Part shown: positions 37,670-45,797 of the stretch, in pieces
How the letters are laid out: the number at the start of each line of letters is the position of its first letter
How positions within the stretch are numbered: position 1 is the stretch's first letter
Assembly (NCBI RefSeq): GCF_036226505.1
Contig: NZ_CP108484.1
Span: 2,046,001 to 2,110,000 of the forward strand
Source of the DNA: Kitasatospora sp. NBC_01246
Lineage (GTDB): Bacteria > Actinomycetota > Actinomycetes > Streptomycetales > Streptomycetaceae
Direction: 5' to 3'
DNA: 64,000 nucleotides
Translations under genes and position numbers: made by a program
The notes under the pieces: model-generated
Database searches by the model: none
What the model saw: the letters and a program-made list of their open reading frames with translations, nothing else
Told to the model about the DNA's origin: nothing

Positions 37670-38614
37670 TCAGCGGACCGTGCCCAGGCTGTAGCCGGGC
37701 TCGGCCGCCACGCCCTCCAGGCGCACCGCGGCCGCGGTCGGCGCCCAGCCCTGCCCAGCGCTGGCCCAGGCCCAGGCCGCCCCGCGGAAGGCCCGGTCGG
37801 CGGCTCCGTCACCGGTGGGGTCGGCAGCCCCGTCACCGGCTCCGCGGGCCGCCGCCGAGCCCTGCGTGCCGTGCAGCACCGCCAGCCCCGGCAGCTCCCG
37901 GGCCAGCCCCGCGCAGAGCACCGCGCAGACCAGCTCCAGGTCCTCGTCGTTGATCCGCACCACGCCGTCCTCCCACTGGAGCACCCGGGCCGCGGCCGTC
38001 AGCCGGCCACCGGGGGCGTCCACCGCGAGGCGCAGCTCGTAGACCCCGCTGCCCGCGCCGACCAGCATCCGCCGGAACACCTCGGCGCCGCGCCGGTAGG
38101 CCTCCCGGACGGCCCGGCCGTGCTCCTCGTAGAGCCCGCCGTCCAGCAGCAGGTCCGCGTGGCGCAGCGTCAGCCCGTTCTCGCGGGCCCGGACCAGCCG
38201 GGGCAGGAAGTCCCCGGCGAGGTCCTCGCCCTGGTAGGCGAGGAGCTGGGTCTGCAGCGGCGGATTGACCAGGTAGCGGTCGCGGGCGCCCGGCTCGGCC
38301 GGGTCGAGGCCGTGCAGGAGGCAGAACTCCTCGAAGTCCTGCGGGTGGAACATCCGGGCCCGGACGGTGTCGAAGCCGCGCCGGGCCTCGGCGAGCAGGT
38401 CGGCGGTGTCCCGCAGGTAGGTCTCGTAGTCCGGGGCGTCGCAGAGGCGCCAGGCGGCGGCGCGCTCGAAGTCGGCGGCGCTGGTCAGCACCCCGATGAC
38501 GAAGGCCTGCCCCGCGCCGTCCGCCCGGCGCCGCTCGTGCCGCAGCCGCGCGCGGGGGCGGGGGCCGGCGGCGGAGCAGTCGGGGGTGCGGCGGGCGCGG
38601 CCGTTGCGGCTCAT
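37670..38614 (-). CDS. Hypothetical protein, conserved-looking
   Basis: 314 residues from ATG at 38614, with AGGAG eight bases upstream. The first 35 residues are very basic (MSRNGRARRTPDCSAAGPRPR) and probably disordered. The middle is ordinary globular sequence with several helices (FERAAAWRLCDAPDYETYLRDT, DFEEFCLLHGLDPAEPGARD) and no signal peptide or membrane segment; an Ala/Gly/Asp-rich insert lies near residue 265. I do not recognise a family or catalytic motif. A hairpin (38637-38665) lies in the 5' region. Neighbours give no functional hint. Confidence 0.7.
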   Translation of the reverse strand: MSRNGRARRTPDCSAAGPRPRARLRHERRRADGAGQAFVIGVLTSAADFERAAAWRLCDAPDYETYLRDTADLLAEARRGFDTVRARMFHPQDFEEFCLLHGLDPAEPGARDRYLVNPPLQTQLLAYQGEDLAGDFLPRLVRARENGLTLRHADLLLDGGLYEEHGRAVREAYRRGAEVFRRMLVGAGSGVYELRLAVDAPGGRLTAAARVLQWEDGVVRINDEDLELVCAVLCAGLARELPGLAVLHGTQGSAAARGAGDGAADPTGDGAADRAFRGAAWAWASAGQGWAPTAAAVRLEGVAAEPGYSLGTVR

Positions 38615-38636
38615 CGGAGGCTCCTGGGGCGGTGGC

Positions 38637-38665
38637 GGTCGGCGGCGGCAGGGGTGCCGCCGACC
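38637..38665 (-). other. Hairpin just upstream of the hypothetical gene start
   Basis: Arms GGTCGGCGGC and GCCGCCGACC with a nine-base loop, 23 bp before the ATG at 38614. It could terminate the thioesterase transcript or act in the leader of the hypothetical gene. Confidence 0.4.
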
Positions 38666-38820
38666 GTTGTCCTCCCCAGCCCCGGGTGTCGCACACGTAC
38701 GGCGTGTCACAGGAATGTAACCGACCGTGAGGCGAGGCACGTCACCCGGTCGGCGCAACCCGCCGGACCGCGCCGCACCCGGCGGGCGGCCGGGCGCGGC
38801 GGGTCGCGGGACGGCGGCGG

Positions 38821-39648
38821 TCAGGCCTGCCGCGGCACCCGGGCGAGCTGACGCGACTGGGCGACCAGGCGGCCGGACTCGTCCCAGACCTCGGCGTCCT
38901 CCTCGAAGTAGCCGCCGGCCACGTTGCGGGTGGCGTGGGTGACGCGCAGCCAGCCGGGCGCCGGCTTCGCCCGCAGGTGGACAGTCAGCTCGATGGTGGG
39001 GGCCCAGCCGGGCATCCCGAGGTCGAAGGTGACCGGCGGCAGCGCGTCGGCGACCAGCAGGAGCAGCAGCGGGTCGGGCTCCCGGCCGTCGGCGAGCCGG
39101 AACCAGCCCTGGATCCGGCCGCTGCCGGAGGGCTGCCCGAGCGCCCAGCCGATGGTCGCCGGGTCGAGCCGCAGGTCGAACCGCTCCAGGAGGGCGGCCT
39201 GCTCGATCAGCTGCTTGGGGGCGTGCTCCACGCCGACGCACTGGTCCGGCGGCGGCAGCTGCGGCGGCTGGGCGGTGGTCCGCACCTCGCCGCCGGCGTC
39301 GGCGAGGTCGCCGTGGGTGGCCACCACGCGCAGCCGCTCCACGCCGTCCTGGCTGAGCGAGGCGGTGCCGGTGGAGAGCGAGCGGCCGGTGCGGAGCACC
39401 TCGGTACGGACGGTGGCCGGGCCGGGGTGGGAGGCGGAGAGGTAGTAACCGCTGATCGAGACCGGGTCGGCGTGGTCGCCGTGCTCCAGCGAGAGGGCGT
39501 GGCCCGCCATCGCGAGCAGCAGCCCGCCGTTGACGCCGCCGCCGATCTGCCAGCCGGCGCCCAGTTCGCCGTCGTAGCGGCCCGGCTCGGCCGGGTGCCT
39601 GGTGAGGGCGATGCCCTGGTCGAACTCGCTGCGGATCGCCGTGGTCAT
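38821..39648 (-). CDS. Acyl-CoA thioesterase-like protein (double hotdog)
   Basis: 275 residues. Two hotdog halves are visible: WQIGGGVNGGLLLAMAGHAL with PVSISGYYLSASHPGPATVRTEVLRTGRSLSTGTASLSQDG in the first, and IELTVHLRAKPAPGWLRVTHATRNVAGGYFEEDAEVWD in the second. This is the TesB-like/4HBT_3 pattern; the C-terminal AQSRQLARVP matches the closing strand. It likely hydrolyses acyl-CoA thioesters; chain length is unknown. It is a single gene between the hypothetical gene and nusB. Confidence 0.88.
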   Translation of the reverse strand: MTTAIRSEFDQGIALTRHPAEPGRYDGELGAGWQIGGGVNGGLLLAMAGHALSLEHGDHADPVSISGYYLSASHPGPATVRTEVLRTGRSLSTGTASLSQDGVERLRVVATHGDLADAGGEVRTTAQPPQLPPPDQCVGVEHAPKQLIEQAALLERFDLRLDPATIGWALGQPSGSGRIQGWFRLADGREPDPLLLLLVADALPPVTFDLGMPGWAPTIELTVHLRAKPAPGWLRVTHATRNVAGGYFEEDAEVWDESGRLVAQSRQLARVPRQA

Positions 39649-39751
39649 GGGGGGTGGCCTGCCCTTCGCTGCGGGGTCACCGGTGCGCGTGGGTCACCGG
39701 AGCACCAGGTTACTGGCGAGTAGGGTCCCAACATACGCCACCCGGCCCGAA

Positions 39752-39794
39752 CGCACGACGGCCGCCGGACCCTGTCGGGTCCGGCGGCCGTGCG
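39752..39794 (-). terminator. Terminator of the efp-nusB unit
   Basis: Long stem: CGCAC..CGGCCGCCGGACCC pairs with GGGTCCGGCGGCCGTGCG with a two-base bulge and a TGTC loop, 13 bp past the nusB stop. Confidence 0.8.
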
Positions 39795-39806
39795 TCGGAG
39801 TGCCGC

Positions 39807-40244
39807 CTACCGGCGGATGCTCGGCTTGAGCTCCAGGAAGCGGGCGAGCAGGCCGTTGACGAAGGCCGGGGAGTCGTCCGTGGAGAACTCCTTGGCGATC
39901 TCGACGGCCTCGTCCAGGACGACCGCGTCCGGGACGCCGTCCTCCCAGATCAGCTCGTACGCACCGAGCCGCAGGACGTTGCGGTCCACGATCGGCATCC
40001 GGTCGAGCGTCCAGCCCACCGCGTACTCGGAGATGAGGTCGTCGATCCGGCGGGCGTGCTGGACGTACCCCTCGATCAGCTCCATGGTGTACTCACCGAC
40101 CTGCGGGGTGCCCTCGTCCGGCTTGGGCTCCCGGGCACGGGCCACCCAGTCGGCGAGGACCCGCTGCGGGTCGACCCCGCGGTGGTCGGCCTCGAAGAGG
40201 ATCTGGAAGGCTCGCGTACGGGCCTTGCTGCGTGCGGCCGACAC
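39807..40244 (-). CDS. nusB: Transcription antitermination factor NusB
   Basis: 145 residues, all helical. The signature ARTRAFQILFEADHRG opens the protein, with IVDRNVLRLGAYELIWEDGVPDAVVLDEAVEIAKEFSTDDSPAFVNGLL in the C-terminal half. It binds boxA RNA with S10 for rRNA antitermination. It follows efp by four bases, the usual actinobacterial efp-nusB order. Confidence 0.97.
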   Translation of the reverse strand: MSAARSKARTRAFQILFEADHRGVDPQRVLADWVARAREPKPDEGTPQVGEYTMELIEGYVQHARRIDDLISEYAVGWTLDRMPIVDRNVLRLGAYELIWEDGVPDAVVLDEAVEIAKEFSTDDSPAFVNGLLARFLELKPSIRR

Positions 40245-40248
40245 GGAC

Positions 40249-40812
40249 TTACTTCACCCGGCCGAGGTAGCTGCCGTCGCGGGTGTCGACCTTGATCTTC
40301 TCACCGGTGACGATGAACAGCGGCACGGCGATCTCGGCGCCGGTCTCCAGGGTGGCCGGCTTGGAGCCACCGGTGGAGCGGTCGCCCTGGACGCCCGGCT
40401 CGGTGTGGGAGATGGTCAGCTCGACCGAGGCCGGGAGCTCGATGTACAGGGGGGCACCCTCGTACATGGCGACCAGGGCCTCGAAGCCCTCCAGCAGGTA
40501 CTTCGCGGCGTCGCCGACGACGGCGGGCTCGATCGTGGTCTGGTCGTAGGTGTCCGTGTCCATGAACACGAAGTTCTCGCCGTCCTTGTACGAGAACTGC
40601 ATGCCACGCTTGTCGACGTTGGCGGTCTCGACCTTGGTGCCGGCGTTGAAGGTCTTGTCGACGACCTTGCCCGTCAGGACCTCCTTGAGCTTGGTGCGCA
40701 CGAAGGCCGGGCCCTTACCGGGCTTGACGTGCTGGAACTCGACGACGGACCAGAGCTTGCCGCCCTCCAGCTTGAGAACCATGCCGTTCTTGAGATCGTT
40801 CGTGGAAGCCAC
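40249..40812 (-). CDS. efp: Elongation factor P
   Basis: 187 residues, three beta-barrel domains (KOW-like at the N-terminus, two OB-like). The tip of domain I is [14 protein letters not shown], with Lys33 as the residue entering the peptidyl-transferase centre; no epmA/B or deoxyhypusine-type modification genes are nearby, and the Pro-Gly-Lys-Gly-Pro tip is the type that works unmodified in actinobacteria. It relieves stalling at polyproline. Confidence 0.98.
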   Translation of the reverse strand: MASTNDLKNGMVLKLEGGKLWSVVEFQHVKPGKGPAFVRTKLKEVLTGKVVDKTFNAGTKVETANVDKRGMQFSYKDGENFVFMDTDTYDQTTIEPAVVGDAAKYLLEGFEALVAMYEGAPLYIELPASVELTISHTEPGVQGDRSTGGSKPATLETGAEIAVPLFIVTGEKIKVDTRDGSYLGRVK

Positions 40813-40894
40813 GGGCGCACTTACTCCTGGATATAGCTGTCAAGGAACCAAGGGGTGCGTCCTGCCGCCCCCGGCCGCCTCGGGCGGTCGCGGG

Positions 40895-42001
40895 TCACAG
40901 GGCGAGGAGCTCCTTGGTGGTGATGGTGAGCAGCTCGGGCCCGCCCTCTTCGAGGGGGCGCACCACGAGCGTGTCCTCGATCCGGACACCGCCCCGGCCC
41001 GGGAGGTGAACCCCTGGACCGACGGTGACCGGCACGCGGCTGTCCAGTTTACCCATGTCCGACGGCCCGAGGCGCGGGGCCTCCCGGATCTCCAGCCCGA
41101 TGCCGTGACCGACGGGGTGCGGCGAGCTCTCGGTGTGCCCGGCCGCGTGGAGGATCTCCCGGGCGGCCTGGTCGGGCACGTACTGTTCGACGCCCGGACC
41201 GAGCGCCTCCCGCCCGGCCCGCTGGGCCCGGAACACCAGGCGGTGCAGTTCGACCTGCCAGGGCGCGGGGGCGGCGCCGATCACGAAGGTCCGGGCGGTC
41301 GAGACGCCGTACCCGCGGTACTGGGCACCCAGGACGACGGTGAGGAAGTCACCCTCCTCCACCCGCCGGTCGGTGGGCTGGTGGGACTGCTGGCCGGAGT
41401 GGCTGCCGGTGCCGACCGAGACCGGGAAGGCCGCCCGGTCCGCGCCGTGGTCGATCATCCGGCGTTCCAGCTCCATCGCCAGGTGCCGCTCGGTCCGGCC
41501 GACCAGGATCGACTCCAGCAGTTCGCCGAGCGCCTGGTCGGCGATCTCGGCGGCGATCCGCAGGTCCGCGATCTCGTGCTCGTCCTTGATCACCCGCAGC
41601 TGTTCGACCGCCCGGCCGAGGTCGGCCAGCCGGACGCCCTCCGCCAGACCCGCCACGGCGCGGTGCCGGGCGACGGTCAGGTCGTGCTCCTCCACCGCCA
41701 GGTCGGCCACCCCCAGCCGGGCCGCGGCCGCGGCGGCCGCCAGCGCGGTGTCGGCGCCCGCCGCCACCGGCACCCGGGTGACGTCCTCGACGATCAGGTG
41801 CTCACCGGTGTCGTCCGGCGGCAGGTCGTCCGGCAGCGCCAGCAGCGCCCGCTCCCGGGTGAGCAGCAGCGTCGCGCCGCACGGCGGGCAACCGGTCAGG
41901 TACCGCACGTTCGCCGCCCGGGTGATCAGCGCCGCATCGGCCCCGGCCGCACTGCCGTGCTCCCTCAGACGCTCCCGCCGGACCGCGTACGCATCAGACA
42001 T
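40895..42001 (-). CDS. M24 (aminopeptidase P-like) family protein with degraded metal site
   Basis: 368 residues with the creatinase N-terminal domain (about 1-130) and pita-bread M24 domain. The position conserved between efp and the aro genes is usually annotated as Xaa-Pro peptidase (pepQ). Of the five metal ligands of M24 enzymes, the first Asp is Val ([12 protein letters not shown]), the second is Ser (GVSTART where SDxTRT is usual) and the first Glu is Gly ([10 protein letters not shown]); only the His (GHGIGLE) and last Glu (RIEDT) remain. It is therefore probably not a metallopeptidase and may act as a binding protein. Confidence 0.88.
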   Translation of the reverse strand: MSDAYAVRRERLREHGSAAGADAALITRAANVRYLTGCPPCGATLLLTRERALLALPDDLPPDDTGEHLIVEDVTRVPVAAGADTALAAAAAAARLGVADLAVEEHDLTVARHRAVAGLAEGVRLADLGRAVEQLRVIKDEHEIADLRIAAEIADQALGELLESILVGRTERHLAMELERRMIDHGADRAAFPVSVGTGSHSGQQSHQPTDRRVEEGDFLTVVLGAQYRGYGVSTARTFVIGAAPAPWQVELHRLVFRAQRAGREALGPGVEQYVPDQAAREILHAAGHTESSPHPVGHGIGLEIREAPRLGPSDMGKLDSRVPVTVGPGVHLPGRGGVRIEDTLVVRPLEEGGPELLTITTKELLAL

Positions 42002-42130
42002 GCGTCGAGCCTACGGAGCCCCACCCCGATCCGCCCGCCGAGCGGATCCGACCGGACCAGGACGGCCCTGGTCGGACACCCGGCCGGTCCGCCGGTGCGG
42101 CGTCGGCCCCCGGCGCGGCCCCCGGCGCCG

Positions 42131-42162
42131 GGGTGCGCGGCCGGTCGACCGGCCGCGCACCC
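42131..42162. repeat. Perfect 32-bp palindrome between the M24 and L33 genes
   Basis: GGGTGCGCGGCCGGTC is followed directly by its exact complement. It lies about 130 bp upstream of the M24 gene and 220 bp upstream of rpmG, in the 381-bp gap between divergent genes. It could be an operator for either gene or a cruciform-forming remnant. Apart from this and the Zur-like box I see nothing else in the gap. Confidence 0.75.
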
Positions 42163-42317
42163 GAACGGACGGTGCGGGCGGCGGACCGGAACGACCGGAG
42201 CCGCCGGCGGGAGCGTGCGCCGCCCGACGAGCCCCGGCGCGTACGCGGTCGCGCGGCCGACCAGCGCCTCCACCGCCCGCCGGGGAATGGGCGGGGCGGA
42301 GGCCGTGTTGGACCCCG

Positions 42318-42332
42318 TGAAAACGACTTCCA
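42318..42332 (+). promoter_or_regulatory. Zur-box-like site upstream of rpmG
   Basis: TGAAAACGACTTCCA matches the actinobacterial Zur operator pattern TGAAAATGATTTTCA at 12 of 15 positions. It lies 51 bp before the start of a cysteine-free L33 gene, the gene class Zur controls. Confidence 0.65.
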
Positions 42333-42382
42333 TTTCGGCGAAAGCCGTTTCCCCACCGCCCACCCCTCGGAGGAGGAGAACC

Positions 42383-42547
42383 ATGGCCCGCAGCGAACTG
42401 CGCCCCGTCGTCAAGCTCAGGTCCACGGCCGAGACCGGCTTCACCTATGTGACCCGCAAGAACCGCCGCACCGACGCCGACCGGCTGGTGCTGCGCAAGT
42501 ACGACCCGGTCGCGCGCCGGCACGTCGACTTCCGCGAGGAGCGCTGA
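42383..42547 (+). CDS. rpmG: 50S ribosomal protein L33, zinc-independent (C-minus) form
   Basis: 54 residues from ATG with GGAGGAGG upstream. The L33 core is [21 protein letters not shown] and [17 protein letters not shown]. None of the four zinc-binding cysteines of the C-plus form is present. In streptomycetes such paralogues replace zinc-containing L33 when zinc is scarce and are repressed by Zur; the box at 42318 fits. Here the gene stands alone, beside a cobalt/nickel transporter, not with the C-minus L28/S14 genes. Confidence 0.95.
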   Translation: MARSELRPVVKLRSTAETGFTYVTRKNRRTDADRLVLRKYDPVARRHVDFREER

Positions 42548-42585
42548 CCTCCCCCGTGGGCCCGGCAGGGCCCGCGGACCACGGC

Positions 42586-42626
42586 GAGGCGGCGCCCACC
42601 CGAACGGACCGGGTGGGCGCCGCCTC
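42586..42626. terminator. Strong hairpin between rpmG and the NiCoT gene
   Basis: Perfect 16-bp arms GAGGCGGCGCCCACCC and complement, nine-base loop, between the convergent stops. A second short hairpin (GTGGGCCC/GGGCCCGC) lies at about 42557-42576. Confidence 0.8.
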
Positions 42627-42660
42627 GTGACACCGCGGTGCCGGGGGCCGTCGGGGCCGA

Positions 42661-43836
42661 CTACTTGGTGATGACCCCGGCGGCCTCGTCGGCCGCCGCC
42701 CCCTGGGCGGGCACCCCGTCGGCCGGTACCACCGGCTTCGGGCTCCAGCGCTGTTCGACGCCGGCGAGGCGCCAGTAGGCGATAGCCGCCCCCCAGACCA
42801 CCACGAACAGCCCGACGATCGCGTAGCCGACGTTGTCCAGCGAGATGTCCGCGATCCAGCCGCTGACCGGGTCGGTGAGGTCCAGCTTCTCGTGCAGCAC
42901 GGCGACCAGCTCGATGGTGCCGATGATGAACGCCACCGCGATCGACAGCCCGGTGATGGTCAGGTTGTAGTACACCTTGCGCACCGGGTTGGAGAACGCC
43001 CACTGGTACGCGAAGTTCATGAACGTCCCGTCCAGCGTGTCGAACAGGCTCATCCCGGACGCGAACAGCAGCGGCAGGCAGACGATCGCGTACCAGGGCA
43101 GCCCGGCGGCCGCGCCGGAGCCGGCCATCACCATCAGGGTCACCTCGGTCGCGGTGTCGAAGCCGAGGCCGAGCACCATGCCGACCGGGAACATCTGGCC
43201 GGGCCGCGTGATCGAGCGGGTCGCCCGGTTCAGCACCCGGGCCATCAGACCGCGCGAGTTGAGGTGCTCCTCCAGCTCCGCCTCGTCGAACCGACCGGCC
43301 CGCATCGACCGGAACACCTTGAGGATGCCGAACAGCGCCGCCAGGTTGAGCGCGCCGATCAGGTAGAGGAAGACACCGGACGCGGAGGTGCCGACCACAC
43401 CGAGCCACTGGTGGGTGGTGGACTCGTCGTCCATCAGCGTGTTGGCCAGCTGGGCGCCGCCCGCCACCAGGGCGGCCATCAGGACCACCATCGAGGAGTG
43501 GCCGAGCGCGAACCAGAAGCCCACCGAGACGGGCCGCTTGCCGTCCGCCATGAGCTTGCGGGTGGTGTTGTCGATCACCGCGATGTGGTCGGCGTCGAAG
43601 GCGTGCCGCATGCCGAGGGTGTAGGCGGTGATGCCCAGGCCCACCCCGAAGACCTGGGTACCGACCTCGTACTTCTCCGGGGCGACCAGGAAGATCAGCG
43701 TCCCGAACGCCACTACGTGCATGGCCAGGATCACCCCCATCAACCCGGCCGTGCGGAGGGTGTCCTCGCGCCGCCAGCGGAAGCTCGGCAGGGCGGAGGA
43801 CGCCGCGGGAGCAGCGGCGGTTTCGGGCAGGGTCAT
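42661..43836 (-). CDS. NiCoT-family nickel/cobalt permease
   Basis: 391 residues from ATG at 43836 (a GTG at 43857 is possible). About eight membrane helices. The family signature RHAFDADHIAVID in helix 2 is complete; LGHSSMV and LGFDTATEVTLM are the other conserved stretches. NiCoT proteins import Ni2+ or Co2+ with high affinity. A cobalamin riboswitch in the leader argues for cobalt uptake for B12 synthesis. A divergent ArsR-type regulator lies upstream. The C-terminal 25 residues are Ala/Pro-rich. Confidence 0.95.
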   Translation of the reverse strand: MTLPETAAAPAASSALPSFRWRREDTLRTAGLMGVILAMHVVAFGTLIFLVAPEKYEVGTQVFGVGLGITAYTLGMRHAFDADHIAVIDNTTRKLMADGKRPVSVGFWFALGHSSMVVLMAALVAGGAQLANTLMDDESTTHQWLGVVGTSASGVFLYLIGALNLAALFGILKVFRSMRAGRFDEAELEEHLNSRGLMARVLNRATRSITRPGQMFPVGMVLGLGFDTATEVTLMVMAGSGAAAGLPWYAIVCLPLLFASGMSLFDTLDGTFMNFAYQWAFSNPVRKVYYNLTITGLSIAVAFIIGTIELVAVLHEKLDLTDPVSGWIADISLDNVGYAIVGLFVVVWGAAIAYWRLAGVEQRWSPKPVVPADGVPAQGAAADEAAGVITK

Positions 43837-43882
43837 CTTCGGATCACGCTCCAGCACCTCGTGGAAAGACGTTCGTGAGATG

Positions 43883-44060
43883 CCGTGGCCGGTCTCCTGG
43901 CTGACGGGGCTTCCGGATCCGCCTTCCCAGGCGCGCGAGGCGCCCAGTGGCGTCGTGGATACGGACGACTCCCCCGATCACAGTGGCGAGGGCCGCTCCG
44001 GACTCCGGACCCTGAGGGTCCGTCACCGGTCTTCCCGAACACCACGGCGGGCAACACCGT
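43883..44060 (-). ncRNA. Cobalamin riboswitch in the leader of the NiCoT gene
   Basis: On the minus strand the leader contains, in order, GTGTTCGGGAAGACCGGTGA, CGCCACTGTGATCGGGGG, GCGCCTGGGAAGG and the B12 box GTCAGCCAGGAGACCGGCCA (43886-43905). These are the conserved core blocks of the cobalamin riboswitch in the right order and spacing. The boundaries are approximate. It ends about 47 bp before the ATG, suggesting control at translation or by a nearby alternative hairpin when adenosylcobalamin is bound. Confidence 0.88.
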
Positions 44061-44092
44061 AGGGGGCCGCACCTCACCCTTGCAAGGCTGCG

Positions 44093-44106
44093 CACCTGCG
44101 CAGGTG
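44093..44106. promoter_or_regulatory. 14-bp palindrome between NiCoT leader and arsR-type gene
   Basis: CACCTGCGCAGGTG is a perfect palindrome 36 bp before the ArsR-type start and just outside the riboswitch, suited to binding by the ArsR-family dimer and able to control both divergent transcripts. Confidence 0.5.
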
Positions 44107-44142
44107 TCCAGGATCACAGCCACGGGCTGCAACAATGTCCGC

Positions 44143-44580
44143 ATGCATCTCGTACCGGCCGACCGCGCGGGCCACCGCACCATCGACGGGCACCGGGTCT
44201 GCGAGGCCATCGCCGCGATCGGCGACCCCGGGCACGTCCGGTCCTGGGCCGAGCGGTTCTCGCTGCTCGCCGACCCGGGGCGGCTCGCCCTGCTGCTCGC
44301 CCTGCACCGGGCCGGGCCGCTCGCCGTCACCGACCTGGCGGTCGCCACCGGCATGCGCGACCCGGCCGTCTCGCAGGCGCTGCGGCTGCTGCGCACCGCG
44401 GGTGTGGTCACCGGCGACAAGGACGGCCGGGTGGTGCGCTACCGGCTCGTGGACGAGGCCCTGCGCCCCCTCCTCGACGAGTGCGCCGCCGCGGACCACC
44501 ACGAGCACGGCGAGCCCGCCACCGGGAGCGACGCCACCGGCGGCGAGCCCTCCGCACCCCGGGCCGCCGCGGCCGGCTGA
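44143..44580 (+). CDS. ArsR/SmtB-family metal-responsive repressor
   Basis: 145 residues. Winged helix-turn-helix with FSLLADPGRLALLLALHRAGPLAVTDLA and the recognition helix MRDPAVSQALRLLRTAGVV. There is no ELCVCD-type cysteine motif, but potential metal ligands lie at both ends: His residues in MHLVPADRAGHRTIDGHR and ADHHEHGE near the C-terminus, as in Ni/Co sensors of the NmtR/KmtR type. Divergent to the NiCoT gene, it is likely to repress transport when Ni or Co is high. No good ribosome binding site is seen at the chosen ATG. Confidence 0.9.
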   Translation: MHLVPADRAGHRTIDGHRVCEAIAAIGDPGHVRSWAERFSLLADPGRLALLLALHRAGPLAVTDLAVATGMRDPAVSQALRLLRTAGVVTGDKDGRVVRYRLVDEALRPLLDECAAADHHEHGEPATGSDATGGEPSAPRAAAAG

Positions 44581-44634
44581 CCGGCTGGCCGACTCCCGGC
44601 TGACCGGCTGCGCGCGCGGAACACCGCCCCGGGC

Positions 44635-44658
44635 GCCCCGGGCCGTCGCGCCCGGGGC
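44635..44658. terminator. Hairpin between the ArsR and SRPBCC genes
   Basis: Arms GCCCCGGGC and GCCCGGGGC around six bases, between convergent stops. Confidence 0.6.
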
Positions 44659-44663
44659 CCGCC

Positions 44664-45143
44664 TCACCCCTCCCGCACCAGCCGTTCGAAGCGCTCCAGC
44701 GAGCGCCGGGCCAGCGGGTCCGTCGCGGGCCGCAGGGCCCGGTCGAGCAGACCCGCGCCGGGGAGCCGGAACGCGCCGAGGAAGGCGAAGCGGGTGCCTC
44801 CGGCCTCGGCGCGGGCCGCCATCCCGCCCAGCAGGAAGCGGCTGCGCATCAGGCACCACCCGGGCGTCAGCTCGACGTCGAAACGGGCCCGCAGTCGGGT
44901 GTGGCCGGTCACCAGCGCCTCGGTGCGACCGTCCGCCGGGCTCCCGGCCACGCGGACCGACCGGATGTCCGGCAGCCAGCGCGGGAGCCCCTCCTCCAGG
45001 TCGGCCGCGGCCGCCCAGACCCGCTCGAACGGCGCGTCGATCAGCGCCTCCCGGACGGCGGCGCCGGGGGTGACGGCGGCGATCACATGCAGCCGGCGGA
45101 CCGGGTCGAAGGCCGCCGTCGGCCAGGGGGTCGGTGCGCTCAC
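44664..45143 (-). CDS. SRPBCC-family (START-like) protein
   Basis: 159 residues from a GTG that overlaps the stop of the sigma-factor gene (GTGA). The fold signature is EALIDAPFERVWAAAADLEEGLPRWLPDIRSVRV, then strands up to a C-terminal helix LARRSLERFERLVRE. SRPBCC proteins make a deep hydrophobic pocket for lipids, polyketides or aromatic ligands. Coupling to a sigma factor suggests it may sense or process a ligand tied to that regulon; this is inference. Confidence 0.85.
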   Translation of the reverse strand: MSAPTPWPTAAFDPVRRLHVIAAVTPGAAVREALIDAPFERVWAAAADLEEGLPRWLPDIRSVRVAGSPADGRTEALVTGHTRLRARFDVELTPGWCLMRSRFLLGGMAARAEAGGTRFAFLGAFRLPGAGLLDRALRPATDPLARRSLERFERLVREG

Positions 45144-45730
45144 TGCTGCCACGCCCTTCGAAAGCCGAGCCGGGCCCGGGAGAGCCGGGACTTCACGGTG
45201 CCGGGTGCCACGCCCAGCAGTTCTGCGGTGGACCGCTCGTCGAGCCCCTCCAGGTCGCGCAGCACCAGCACGGCGCGGTGCTCCGGCGTCAGCCGGGCGA
45301 GGACGTCCTGGATGTCGGTGGCCAGCTGCGGGTCGCCGGGGCGGGGCAGCTCGGAGAGGTCGGCCGGGACGCAGCGGGCGACCCGCCGGACGTGCCGGAC
45401 GGCCTCCCGCACGGCGATCGAGCGGACCCAGCCGAACAGCGCGGCCGGGTCCTGGAGCTGGCCCAGCTTGCGGAAGACGGCGATCAGCGCCTCCTGCGTC
45501 GCGTCGGGGCCGTCGTCCAGCGCGATCGGACCGCAGAGCCGGCGGACGTAGGGCGCGACCAGCTCCAGCAGCTCGCTGACGGCCAGTTGGTCGCCGCGCT
45601 GGGCGGCACGGACCAGGCCGGCGAGCCGGTCGGCGGTACGGGTGTCGGGACCATCCACACCCGCACCAGAGGCGCCGGACCGGCCGGACGTTCCCTCCCT
45701 CCCCCGACTTCCCGCTGTGACGCTCGTCAC
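45140..45730 (-). CDS. ECF-type sigma-70 family RNA polymerase sigma factor
   Basis: 196 residues from GTG at 45730, with GGAGG five bases upstream; the frame extends 22 codons further but into the divergent promoter. Region 2 includes DATQEALIAVFRKLGQLQDPAALFGWVRSIA and region 4 RLTPEHRAVLVLRDLEGLDERSTAELLGVAPGTVKSRL. Regions 1.1 and 3 are absent, as in ECF sigmas. No anti-sigma gene is adjacent; the coupled SRPBCC gene takes that place. The 67-bp intergenic region to the DUF3995 gene must hold both promoters. Confidence 0.92.
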   Translation of the reverse strand: MTSVTAGSRGREGTSGRSGASGAGVDGPDTRTADRLAGLVRAAQRGDQLAVSELLELVAPYVRRLCGPIALDDGPDATQEALIAVFRKLGQLQDPAALFGWVRSIAVREAVRHVRRVARCVPADLSELPRPGDPQLATDIQDVLARLTPEHRAVLVLRDLEGLDERSTAELLGVAPGTVKSRLSRARLGFRRAWQQ

Positions 45731-45797
45731 GGGAACCTCCGGCCGGGCGGGCCGCTCCTGCGGGGTGACCCACCGTCGGAACCCCCGGAGGACCACC

